Notes under the pieces: generated by a model
Told to the model about the DNA's origin: nothing
Seen by the model: the letters and a program-made list of their open reading frames with translations, nothing else
Database searches by the model: none
Source of the DNA: Actinobacteria bacterium ATB1
GTDB lineage: Bacteria > Actinomycetota > Acidimicrobiia > UBA2766
Direction: 5' to 3'
DNA length: 6,139 nucleotides
Assembly (NCBI GenBank): GCA_021404985.1
Contig: QWHP01000188.1
Span: 1 to 6,139 of the forward strand
Shown: piece by piece, positions 1 through 6,139 of the stretch
Layout of the letters: each line of letters starts with the position of its first letter
Position numbering within the stretch: the first letter of the stretch is position 1
Position numbers and translations under genes: made by a program

Positions 1-2
1 GC

Positions 3-575
3 CTCGAGCTCGCCGCTCCCGCAGGGCACGGGCCCGAGGACGGCATCGAGGCGTTCTGGGTCGTGGACTTCCCGCTCTTCGAGGAGTCGGCCGAGGGCGG
101 GCCGTCACCGGCGCACCATCCGTTCACCCACCCCAACGTCGAGGACCTCGGCAAGCTCGAATCGGATCCACTCTCCGTGCGCAGCCGCTCGTACGACCTC
201 GTGATCAACGGGCTCGAGATGGGATCGGGCTCGGTCCGTATCCACTCGGCGGACGTGCAGGAGCGTGTGTTCAGGGTCCTCGGCCTCTCGCACGAGGAGA
301 TCCACACGCGCTTCGGTTTCCTGCTCGACTCGTTCCGGTACGGTGTCCCTCCTCACGCAGGGTTCGCCCTCGGCTGGGACCGGCTCGTCATGATCCTCGC
401 CGACCAGCCCTCGATCCGCGAGGTCATCGCCTTCCCCAAGACACAGACCGGAGCGGACCCTCTGTCGGGAGCACCGGCACCGCTCGACGCCCATCAGCTC
501 GGCGAAGTCGGCATTGCGCTCACGCCCGAGACCCAGGTGAGACTGGACGAGCTGACCGAGCGACGAGGCCGTTAA
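3..575 (+). CDS. aspS: Aspartyl-tRNA synthetase, C-terminal part (5' end outside the window)
   Basis: This is the last 190 residues of a class II aminoacyl-tRNA synthetase that charges tRNA-Asp with aspartate in the cytoplasm. The frame is open from base 3 and ends at TAA 573-575. The complete protein is normally near 590 residues, so about a third is visible. Seen: the FPLFEES and HHPFTHP segments that precede the active site, the aspartate/ATP-pocket segment GSGSVRIHSADVQ, then motif 3 as GFALGWDRLVM (about 360-392) with its ATP-binding arginine. The AFPKTQTGADPLSGAPAP tail is typical of bacterial AspRS. The GWDR form resembles actinobacterial enzymes. The N-terminal anticodon-binding domain and motifs 1 and 2 lie upstream, so tRNA-Asp versus tRNA-Asp/Asn specificity cannot be judged. 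Its stop lies 3 bp from the stop of the convergent B12-binding pseudogene, with no terminator hairpin between them. Identification is very secure. Confidence 0.96.
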   Translation, partial: LELAAPAGHGPEDGIEAFWVVDFPLFEESAEGGPSPAHHPFTHPNVEDLGKLESDPLSVRSRSYDLVINGLEMGSGSVRIHSADVQERVFRVLGLSHEEIHTRFGFLLDSFRYGVPPHAGFALGWDRLVMILADQPSIREVIAFPKTQTGADPLSGAPAPLDAHQLGEVGIALTPETQVRLDELTERRGR

Positions 576-1082
576 CTCTCAGATGACGGGGTCGGACGCT
601 TTCATCGGGGCGCTGCGGCAGAGTCCTATCCCTCTCACCGCAACGGCGTGTGCCAGCGGGAACGAGTCCGGCAGGAAGTCGGCGACGAGCTCGAGGGCCG
701 TGGGGACGTAGCCGATCGGCAGGCCCCGGGAGGCGAGCACGTCCTCGAACCAGCCGATGAACTCCGCGAGCACGTCGTCGGAGCCGGCCACCAGTGCAGA
801 CGTCAACGTCTTCAGCGTTGCCGAGATGTCCTCCCGGGTCGCCCGGTAGGCCGCAGGTGTGCTGCGGATCGCAGGCCATCGCCTGGCAGCCGACTGGATC
901 GCTGCCTCGACCGCGGTCTCGCCGTAGGTGTGGATCGACTCGGCCTCGGCGATGGCGGCCGGGTCGCCCGCGGGCTCGCGTGCTCGAGGGGCCGGCAGCG
1001 AATCGCAAGCCACCAGGAGGTCGGCCCCTGAGGCGAAGCTGTCGGCGAAGTCGTCCGCTCCGACAGCCACAGCCCAGGACCC

Positions 1083-1102
1083 GGCGGGGCCGAAGCCCCG
1101 CC
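1083..1102 (-). other. Strong hairpin with a cUUCGg-type loop inside the B12-binding pseudogene
   Basis: An uninterrupted 8-bp all-GC stem (1083-1090 pairing with 1095-1102) closes a 4-base loop. In minus-strand RNA the loop reads UUCG closed by a C-G pair, an exceptionally stable tetraloop. It lies over the codons for the GRGFGPAG turn of the B12 domain, so codon choice for Gly, Pro and Ala may explain it. No T-run follows on either strand, so it is not called a terminator. Confidence 0.6.
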
Positions 1103-1293
1103 CCCCGGCGATCACCCGCGTTCCGAGAGAGCGCAGGGCGGATATCGTCCGCCAAGCGCCCACCAGGGACATCTGCGTCGTGCAGCTCACGATCACGGCC
1201 GGCGGGGGCGCGGGGTCGAGGAAGCCCACGAGGTCGTCGGCTGGGACTGACGGTCCGATGAAGTCGACGTCGAATCCCCGCACGCGGACGACT

Positions 1294-1383
1294 GACGTCG
1301 CCAGGTGTCCGGGGAGGACATTACTGATATTGCCGCGTTGTGCTGGGCGTTTCCCGACGTCGCCACGTGTCCGGGGAGGACAT
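1294..1383. repeat. 28-bp direct repeat pair, 62-bp period, within the B12-binding pseudogene
   Basis: Copy A is 1294-1321 and copy B is 1356-1383. They match at 27 of 28 positions (G in A versus C in B at position 11). Both begin GACGTCGCCA and end GGGGAGGACAT. A 34-bp spacer (1322-1355) lies between them, is more AT-rich at its left end, and resembles neither flank, so this is not a plain tandem duplication. Each copy holds an interrupted palindrome, TGTCC-GGGGA-GGACA (1306-1320 and 1368-1382). Read on the minus strand, one copy encodes the LPGHVATS stretch expected in the B12 domain; the other copy plus the spacer is extra. Because 62 is not a multiple of three, it shifts the frame. Confidence 0.9.
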
Positions 1384-1728
1384 GCCACTCGCCTTCCGCA
1401 CAGGTGACCACGGCCCTCACGGCCGGGCCCGGGGCGACGGATCCATGCGCCGGCACGGCCGCGTCGGGGACGGCTCGGATGACGTGTTCCTGATTCCCGA
1501 GGCCCTGTGCTCTTGGGTGATGGACGCCCGGTACGCCTGCCAGGACTCGCCGACTCTCGCCATGGCTGCGGCGACGACTTCGGAGAGCAGGGTCTCGACA
1601 GCCACGCCGCGGTCACCCAGGGATCTCACGACGCCGAGTGCGGCGTGGGAATCCCCGGACATGATCGCATCGAAATAGGCGTCTCGCCCCTACTCGATGC
1701 CCGCGTCCGCCTGTGAGCCGGCCGTCAT

Positions 1729-1846
1729 CTGATCTTCGCCTCGGGCCTCACATCCGACGAGAGGAGGTGTCGCACAACCTGCGAGGGTACTGCCTGATTC
1801 AGGGGGAACCGGGGCACGGTGCGAAGCCGTGTGCAAGGATCGGGGC
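1729..1846. other. Divergent intergenic region between the B12-binding pseudogene and rarA
   Basis: These 118 bp should hold the rarA promoter and formerly that of the B12-binding gene. No convincing -35/-10 pair was found on either strand. A plus-strand Shine-Dalgarno-like GAGGAGGT lies at 1761-1768 with no ATG, GTG or TTG at suitable distance. A 5-bp hairpin, CACGG (1815-1819) pairing with CCGTG (1827-1831) around a 7-base loop, sits just ahead of the rarA ribosome site and could affect initiation, but stems this short are common in high-GC DNA. Confidence 0.4.
1835..1839 (+). promoter_or_regulatory. Ribosome binding site of rarA
   Basis: AAGGA ends 7 bases before ATG 1847. It supports that start over the in-frame GTG at 1829, which would add six residues (MCKDRG) not expected at the front of RarA and has no purine-rich site at proper distance. 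Confidence 0.7.
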
Positions 1847-3187
1847 ATGGATCTGTTCGAGGCCTCCGCAGAGGCAAGGGCCGAGACTGAAGCACCGCTG
1901 GCGGCGAGGATGCGGCCTCGGGAGCTCGACGAGGTCGTGGGCCAGTCGCATCTACTCGGACCCGGCAGGCCCCTGCGCGCGCTGATCGAGCAGGATTCCC
2001 TCCGCAGCGTGATCCTCTGGGGCCCGGCCGGTTCGGGCAAGACGACGCTTGCCCGCGTCGTCGCCGCACGCACGGCCCGCGAGCTCGTTACCCTGTCTGC
2101 GGTCTCAGCCGGCGTGAAGGACGTGCGGGCGGTCATCGAGGAGGGAAGACGTAGGCGCGGCGAACAGGGTCGGGGGACGATCCTCTTCCTCGACGAGATA
2201 CACCGCTTCAACAAATCGCAGCAGGACGCTCTTCTCCCAGCCGTCGAGGACGGGACTCTGGTCCTGATCGGGGCGACGACCGAGAACCCCTTCTTCGAGA
2301 TCAACTCGCCGCTCCTCTCGCGGGCGTCCCTGTTCCGCCTCGAACCGTTGAGCGATCGGGACGTGCAGACGATCGTCGCGCGAGCACTCGAGGATCCACG
2401 AGGTCTCGGTGGGGAGTTCACCATCAGCCCGCAAGCCAGGGAGCATCTCGTCGACAAGTCGAACGGCGACGCACGGCGCGCCCTCGTCTGCCTCGAGCTG
2501 GCATCCGACCTCGCACGGGCCGCAGGCCGTGATGAGATAGGACTCCCGGACGCCGAGGGGGCGGCGGACATGCGCTACGTCGCCCACGACCGCGCGGGTG
2601 ACTCGCACTACGACGTCATATCCGCGTTCATCAAGTCCCTGCGGGGAAGCGATCCGGACGCGGCGCTCCACTGGCTGGCACGCATGCTCGAAGGGGGAGA
2701 GGACCCACGGTTCATCGCGAGGAGGATGGTCATCTTCGCGTCGGAGGACGTGGGTTTGGCAGACGCTAGCTCGCTCGCCGTCGCTGTGAACGCAGCGCAC
2801 GCGCTCGAGCTCGTCGGTCTCCCCGAGGCAGGGCTCAACCTCGGGCATGCCGCACTTCATCTCGCGCGGGCACCGAAGTCGAACTCGGTGAAAGCAGCGA
2901 TCGACGCCGCGGTCGAGGACGTGAGACAGCACCGGCCGGGGCCCGTGCCCGCTCACCTGCGGAGCGCGTCCTATCCGGGGGCCGGCACACTGGGCGACGG
3001 CCGCGGCTATCGCTACCCCCACGACCATCCCGGGCACTGGGTCGAGCAGGCGTACGTGCCCGAGGAGGCAAGCGGACGCTCGTACTACACCCCGTCGGGT
3101 CAGGGCGAAGACTTGCCCTACGAGCCGGGTACCGGCGTCCGGCGGGCCCGTGAGGATCTCAGGCCGGAGTATTCCGGAGAAGCCTGA
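1847..3187 (+). CDS. rarA: Replication-associated recombination protein A (RarA/MgsA), AAA+ ATPase
   Basis: Complete 446-residue cytoplasmic ATPase of the RarA/MgsA/WRNIP1 family, a relative of clamp-loader subunits. Known members act as tetramers at stalled forks and single-strand gaps. Seen: the N-terminal PLAARMRPRELDEVVGQSHL segment (about residues 17-36); Walker A GPAGSGKTT (59-67); Walker B ILFLDEIHRF (112-121); sensor 1 GATTENP (142-148); arginine finger in LLSRA (156-160); sensor 2 GDARRAL (207-213). The C-terminal tetramerisation half carries DKSHYD-type GDSHYDVISAFIKSLRGSDPD, then FASEDVGLAD and HDHPGHWVEQAYVPE near the end. Length matches the family (about 430-450). ATG 1847 is chosen for its ribosome site and because MDLFE is a usual RarA start. 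The 3' end overlaps the convergent mannosidase gene by 29 bp. All catalytic motifs are intact, so it should be functional. Confidence 0.97.
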   Translation: MDLFEASAEARAETEAPLAARMRPRELDEVVGQSHLLGPGRPLRALIEQDSLRSVILWGPAGSGKTTLARVVAARTARELVTLSAVSAGVKDVRAVIEEGRRRRGEQGRGTILFLDEIHRFNKSQQDALLPAVEDGTLVLIGATTENPFFEINSPLLSRASLFRLEPLSDRDVQTIVARALEDPRGLGGEFTISPQAREHLVDKSNGDARRALVCLELASDLARAAGRDEIGLPDAEGAADMRYVAHDRAGDSHYDVISAFIKSLRGSDPDAALHWLARMLEGGEDPRFIARRMVIFASEDVGLADASSLAVAVNAAHALELVGLPEAGLNLGHAALHLARAPKSNSVKAAIDAAVEDVRQHRPGPVPAHLRSASYPGAGTLGDGRGYRYPHDHPGHWVEQAYVPEEASGRSYYTPSGQGEDLPYEPGTGVRRAREDLRPEYSGEA

Positions 3188-5999
3188 GGGTCGTGATCCG
3201 CCCGGGGGCCAGGGTGAGTGGCACCCCGGCGGACGGCTCGACAACGGCGCCGCGAAGGTCGACGACATCTGCCGGGGGGGCGAGGCCGGCAGCCCGGCAC
3301 CAGTCGGTCTCTCCCGACAGGGAGACGCGGCCCGGCGCGGACCCGTCGTTGAAGAGCCGGATCTCGAGGTCTCCCGCCCCGGAGGGAACCACCGCACTCA
3401 GGGCGACCGCATCACTTGTGTCGAGCTCGAGGGGATCGCAGGCGGGCGGAAGATCTCCGTCCTCGGAGCCTTCCACGGGCCTGTGCCACAGGGGGTGGGC
3501 GAACGCGTCCGCGGCCCGAGGTACGTCGTCGTGCTCCGGGTCACCTCGGTGACACAGGATCCCGAAGCGGATCACCTGCGGACCTGCCGACTGGCTGTGC
3601 TCCGTCGGAACGGGCGGGCCGGCAGGGTTCGGACGCATGCGCGGCGCCTGCCGCGAGAGGAATCCCGTGGCGCGGACCAGAGTGAGCGCAACCTCCACGC
3701 CCGGGCCGTCGGGCGAGTCGCGCAGGACCTCGTACTCGACTGTCTGGTCGAACAGGACGGCAAGGCCCCCGGACGTACCGCTGCAGTCCACGTGCCGCTT
3801 CGCCGGCCATGTCGGCAGGGGCAGCTCGGTCGGGCCGCCCTCGGTGGCGAGCCCGCGCCGGACGGTGCCGAAGGCAGTGTCCGCCACCGAGCCGTCGACG
3901 GGTTCGGGGAGTGGGAGGTGGACGCGGAGGCGGTGGTCACGTGCCGTGTTCTCGAACTCCACGGTCACGCGCACGACGGGGCTGGAGGTGTCGAGGCTCA
4001 CGGTCATCGCGACCACGAGCTCGGTCGAATCGTCGTTACGGCGCGAGCAGTCTGCCGTCGCGGCAGCCGGAATTCGGTAGGGCCGGGACACGCGGATCGT
4101 CCCCGACAGAGGGGTCGACTCGACGACCTCGATTACCGTCTTCTCGGGTTCGGTCACGACGGTGTCGTACTCGGGAGGAGACCAGTTGTAGGTGTCGCCG
4201 ACGTCGCCGCCGTCGACGATCCTGCCGAGGCCGCGAACGACGACCTCCCCCGACTCGGGGTCGGTCAGCCGGAACGTCCCGTCTCCCTCGAACTCGACCC
4301 GGACGAGCCCGTTGTCGAGCCTGCCGGGACCAGCGATCGGAGTTGCCGGCCCCTCTTCCGGGACGTGCCACTCGGGGAGGAACGTCGACCAACCGAGGGG
4401 TGCGATTTCCTGGACATGCGCTTGGACACGGGCGGAGGGCTCGCGACGGAGGATCACGTGAAACCGCCTCTCCGGTTCGGCCGCGCTGAGCTCGCGCAGG
4501 CGATCGGCGAGGATGTCGGCGTCGACGTGGCCGCGCAGCCTGCTGCTCCCTTCGAGATGCACCTCGACGAACTTCGGTCCCTCTGCGACGTGGAATCCGT
4601 TCACGAACGTGGTTCCGTAGACACGGCTTCGGACGAGGTTCACTATGTCGTCGAGTTCGGTGCCGGTCAGGACGGCGTCGAACGCGATCTCGTCGCGCCT
4701 GCCGAGCTCGACGGTTGGGATGCGCGAGCCGTCCGTGTCGACGAGTGCGACGGCGAGATCCTCCGCGTGGGCTTCGCGCCGGGGGGGCAGGGGAACCTCG
4801 GCCTCGATGACACCCGCACGTGCGAAGGGCGAGGGGTTCCACACGAGGAGCCCACGCTGTCCGGAGCCGGTCTCGGGTGTGCGGATGCGCTTCGAGAGAG
4901 CCCGGAACGCGTCGCGGGCGACGCCCTGGCCGATCCTCACTGTCTCCTCGTAGCGGACGTGGACCTGGCGCATGGTCGGATCCGCGGAGCACGAGCAGAC
5001 GGAGTCGTGCGCCGAGTTCAGGACGAGACGCTCCCAGGCTTCGCGGAGCAGGGGGAGCTGCCCGAGGCTGCCCGAGAGAGCGACGAGCGGCTCTGCGTAT
5101 CTCTCGACTGCCCGTTCGCCTTCGGCCTGGATCCGCTTGAGATCGGTGCGTGTCGAGGTGACGCCCATGAGCACGTTGGACCTCGCAGCACTGCGCAGCT
5201 CCCCTGTCCACTCCTGCATCGTCTCGAGGTCGGCCGCAGCCAGCGCGGCGTCGAACCAGCCGGGCAGGCTCGACAGGCGGATGTCGTAGGTCCCTTGGGT
5301 GGAGTCCGCCTTCTCGATCGCCGCCGCGAGCCCATGTTGGGGCGGCCAGTGGTCTGTTCCGTTCATGACCAGGAGGTGGCCGACCCTGTCGAAGGGCCGC
5401 AGCTCCCGGTCGAGGGCCTCGACGCGCTCGAGGAGGTCGTCGGGTTCCGTCGGAAGGTCGACACCGTTGGAGTACGAGGCAGCGAGATAGCCGGTGAGCT
5501 GCGTCGACCCGTCGAGGGCGTGCCACTTGAAGAGGGTTTCGTCGATCTCGCTCGGTACACCGCGCCAGATGACGGTCCGGCTGAAGCCGAACTGGGCGAG
5601 GATCTGGGGCATCTGCGCTGCGTGGCCGAACATGTCGGGCATATAGGCGACCCTCATTGGGCCGCCGAACGCTTCGGACCGCTCGATGCCCGACCGGAGG
5701 TTCCTCACGATCGTCTCGCCCGAGACGAGAAGCGTGTCGGGCAGGGCCGTCCAAGGCCCCACGTCGAGGCGGCCGGAGCGGGCAAGCGATTCGAGGGTGG
5801 CCCGCGCCTCCGGGCGGATTGCGAGGTAGTCGTCGATCATCGCCGTCTGACCGTCGAGCATGAACCGGTAGGACGGTTCGTGCTCGCAGAGCTCGAGGAG
5901 TTCGTCGAGAGTGCCGACGAGCTTGCGCCGGAAGTCCTGGAAGGGCCGGTACCACTCCCGGTCCCAGTGCGTGTGGGGGACGACGTGTACGACGGGCAT
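3159..5999 (-). CDS. Glycoside hydrolase family 38 alpha-mannosidase (MngB-like)
   Basis: Complete 946-residue zinc-dependent retaining alpha-mannosidase. Catalytic domain at about residues 3-265: PHTHWDREW (8-16) supplies likely metal ligands H11 and D13; YMPDMFGH (119-126) holds the probable nucleophile D122; MNGTDHWPPQ (212-221) adds a conserved active-site Asp. The middle helical domain (about 268-345) contains the metal-binding His in NSAHDS (328-333). The rest is the C-terminal beta-sandwich region, including DNGLVRVEFEGDGTF and GDTYNWSPPEYD. It resembles E. coli MngB, the mannosylglycerate hydrolase (recalled as about 880 residues), in HWDREW, DGQTA, GPW and WRG. No signal peptide or membrane segment is visible, so it should be cytoplasmic. 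No sugar transporter or regulator is adjacent, so the substrate (mannosylglycerate, or mannosides from glycans) is undecided. ATG 5999 begins two residues before the conserved first strand; TTG 6032 would add 11 residues with no ribosome site. Confidence 0.92.
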   Translation of the reverse strand: MPVVHVVPHTHWDREWYRPFQDFRRKLVGTLDELLELCEHEPSYRFMLDGQTAMIDDYLAIRPEARATLESLARSGRLDVGPWTALPDTLLVSGETIVRNLRSGIERSEAFGGPMRVAYMPDMFGHAAQMPQILAQFGFSRTVIWRGVPSEIDETLFKWHALDGSTQLTGYLAASYSNGVDLPTEPDDLLERVEALDRELRPFDRVGHLLVMNGTDHWPPQHGLAAAIEKADSTQGTYDIRLSSLPGWFDAALAAADLETMQEWTGELRSAARSNVLMGVTSTRTDLKRIQAEGERAVERYAEPLVALSGSLGQLPLLREAWERLVLNSAHDSVCSCSADPTMRQVHVRYEETVRIGQGVARDAFRALSKRIRTPETGSGQRGLLVWNPSPFARAGVIEAEVPLPPRREAHAEDLAVALVDTDGSRIPTVELGRRDEIAFDAVLTGTELDDIVNLVRSRVYGTTFVNGFHVAEGPKFVEVHLEGSSRLRGHVDADILADRLRELSAAEPERRFHVILRREPSARVQAHVQEIAPLGWSTFLPEWHVPEEGPATPIAGPGRLDNGLVRVEFEGDGTFRLTDPESGEVVVRGLGRIVDGGDVGDTYNWSPPEYDTVVTEPEKTVIEVVESTPLSGTIRVSRPYRIPAAATADCSRRNDDSTELVVAMTVSLDTSSPVVRVTVEFENTARDHRLRVHLPLPEPVDGSVADTAFGTVRRGLATEGGPTELPLPTWPAKRHVDCSGTSGGLAVLFDQTVEYEVLRDSPDGPGVEVALTLVRATGFLSRQAPRMRPNPAGPPVPTEHSQSAGPQVIRFGILCHRGDPEHDDVPRAADAFAHPLWHRPVEGSEDGDLPPACDPLELDTSDAVALSAVVPSGAGDLEIRLFNDGSAPGRVSLSGETDWCRAAGLAPPADVVDLRGAVVEPSAGVPLTLAPGRITTLRLLRNTPA

Positions 6000-6006
6000 C
6001 GTGTCG

Positions 6007-6012
6007 AAACTA
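6007..6012 (-). promoter_or_regulatory. Possible -10 box for leaderless transcription of the alpha-mannosidase gene
   Basis: On the minus strand TAGTTT (a TANNNT match) lies exactly 7 bases before ATG 5999, the spacing expected if transcription begins at the A of the start codon. No Shine-Dalgarno sequence precedes this ATG, which fits leaderless translation as is common in Actinobacteria. No good -35 hexamer was found, so this rests on a six-base match and spacing alone. Confidence 0.35.
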
Positions 6013-6043
6013 GGTGAGCGGAACAAACCCAAGGGGTGCAGGA

Positions 6044-6139
6044 GGGTTTGGCGCGTGGATTTGGTGTTGGGGTGGGGTTTGGCGCGCCATGCGGGGGTGG
6101 GGGTTGGGTTTGGCGCGTGGATTTGGTGTTGGGGTGGGG
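6044..6139. repeat. G-rich 31-bp tandem repeat array, cut by the window end
   Basis: Three 31-bp units start at 6044, 6075 and 6106, each opening with GGGTTTGGCGCG; the last three bases (6137-6139) agree with the start of a fourth. Units 1 and 3 are identical, and identity continues so that 6044-6077 equals 6106-6139 exactly, giving a 62-bp higher-order repeat. Unit 2 differs in its second half (CCATGC followed by G runs). The plus strand is almost only G and T. No open frame with gene-like composition was seen. The array lies upstream of the alpha-mannosidase start. Confidence 0.85.

Larger units (their letters stand above)
579..1728 (-). pseudogene. Cobalamin (B12)-binding domain protein, broken by a stop, a frameshift and a 62-bp insertion
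   Basis: No single frame covers this gene, but three frames joined give a protein of about 362 residues of the actinobacterial B12-binding family. Order: a helical cap domain (about 1680-1500, with TLLSEVVAAAMARVGESW and TQEHRAS); a Rossmann B12-binding domain (about 1430-1000) with EGEWHVLP in place of DxHxxG, so the cobalt-ligand histidine is kept, then VSCTTQ and IAGGRGFGPAG; and a helical tail with WFEDVLASRGLPIGYV, ending at TGA 579-581. Lesions: TAG at 1690-1692 after 12 codons from ATG 1728; loss of one base (or gain of two) near 1485-1500; and a 62-bp insertion at about 1294-1383. ATG 1728 has a possible GAGG ribosome site 10 bases upstream; ATG 1662 is the only start codon after the TAG. 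The last frame alone is open over 579-1616, but its first 90 or so residues are out-of-frame junk. The family binds cobalamin; its partners are not known to me. Assembly error is an alternative to true decay. Confidence 0.8.

Noticed and set aside
1306..1382. The TGTCC-GGGGA-GGACA palindromes as a transposon's terminal repeats
   Set aside because: They are direct rather than inverted overall, only 62 bp apart with no transposase, and one copy encodes expected protein sequence. Kept only as an alternative within the insertion finding.
1417..1616. The first part of the 345-codon frame 579-1616 read as a real N terminus
   Set aside because: Its first 90 or so residues are Arg/Pro/Gly-rich out-of-frame product. 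The true N-terminal helices are encoded in another frame over 1728-1500.
1761..1834. A small plus-strand gene after the GAGGAGGT at 1761-1768
   Set aside because: No ATG, GTG or TTG lies at a suitable distance, and the frame from GTG 1767 runs into rarA out of frame with no family likeness.
1690..2571. A 293-codon minus-strand open frame antisense to the rarA 5' half and running into the B12-binding gene start
   Set aside because: It is Ser/Arg-rich low-complexity product opposite conserved rarA sequence. Only its last 12 codons, from ATG 1728, matter, as the likely old start of the B12-binding gene.
2105..3397. A 430-codon minus-strand open frame antisense to rarA
   Set aside because: RarA on the plus strand has complete Walker A, Walker B and sensor motifs; the antisense product has no family likeness.
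4036..5955. A 639-codon minus-strand open frame in a second frame of the mannosidase gene
   Set aside because: It is extremely Arg/Pro-rich with no domain, as expected of an out-of-frame reading of high-GC coding DNA.
3150..6017. A plus-strand open frame of 955 codons running antisense to the whole mannosidase gene
   Set aside because: It mirrors the GH38 gene almost end to end, has no recognisable domain and is rich in Arg, Gly and Val. High-GC third positions on the real strand remove stop codons from this antisense frame. The GH38 reading on the other strand has every catalytic motif.

Overview
The window is a high-GC (roughly two-thirds G+C by eye) chromosomal segment of a bacterium, most likely an actinobacterium or a relative known mainly from metagenomes. 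The evidence is the GWDR form of AspRS motif 3, a B12-binding protein of the family common in Actinobacteria, the aspS / rarA neighbourhood, and a possibly leaderless -10 box. No mobile element, RNA gene, CRISPR array or phage gene was recognised.

Layout. 3-575 (+) is the C-terminal third of aspartyl-tRNA synthetase (aspS). 579-1728 (-) is a cobalamin-binding-domain protein whose reading frame is broken at three places, so it is called a pseudogene. 1729-1846 is a divergent intergenic region. 1847-3187 (+) is a complete rarA (mgsA) replication/recombination AAA+ ATPase. 3159-5999 (-) is a complete, cytoplasmic GH38 alpha-mannosidase, convergent with rarA and overlapping its 3' end by 29 bp. 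6044-6139 is a G-rich 31-bp tandem repeat that runs off the end of the window.

How the genes relate. aspS and rarA are housekeeping genes that often lie near each other in Actinobacteria (recalled, not checked). Here the oppositely oriented B12-binding gene sits between them. The mannosidase is a catabolic gene with no transporter or regulator visible beside it. The genes do not form one pathway.

The most notable signal is the broken B12-binding gene. It carries a 62-bp insertion bounded by a 28-bp direct repeat with one mismatch. Removing exactly one repeat plus the spacer restores a gap-free B12-binding fold. The same gene also has an apparent one-base loss and an in-frame TAG near its start. 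I see no convincing new multi-gene system in this window.
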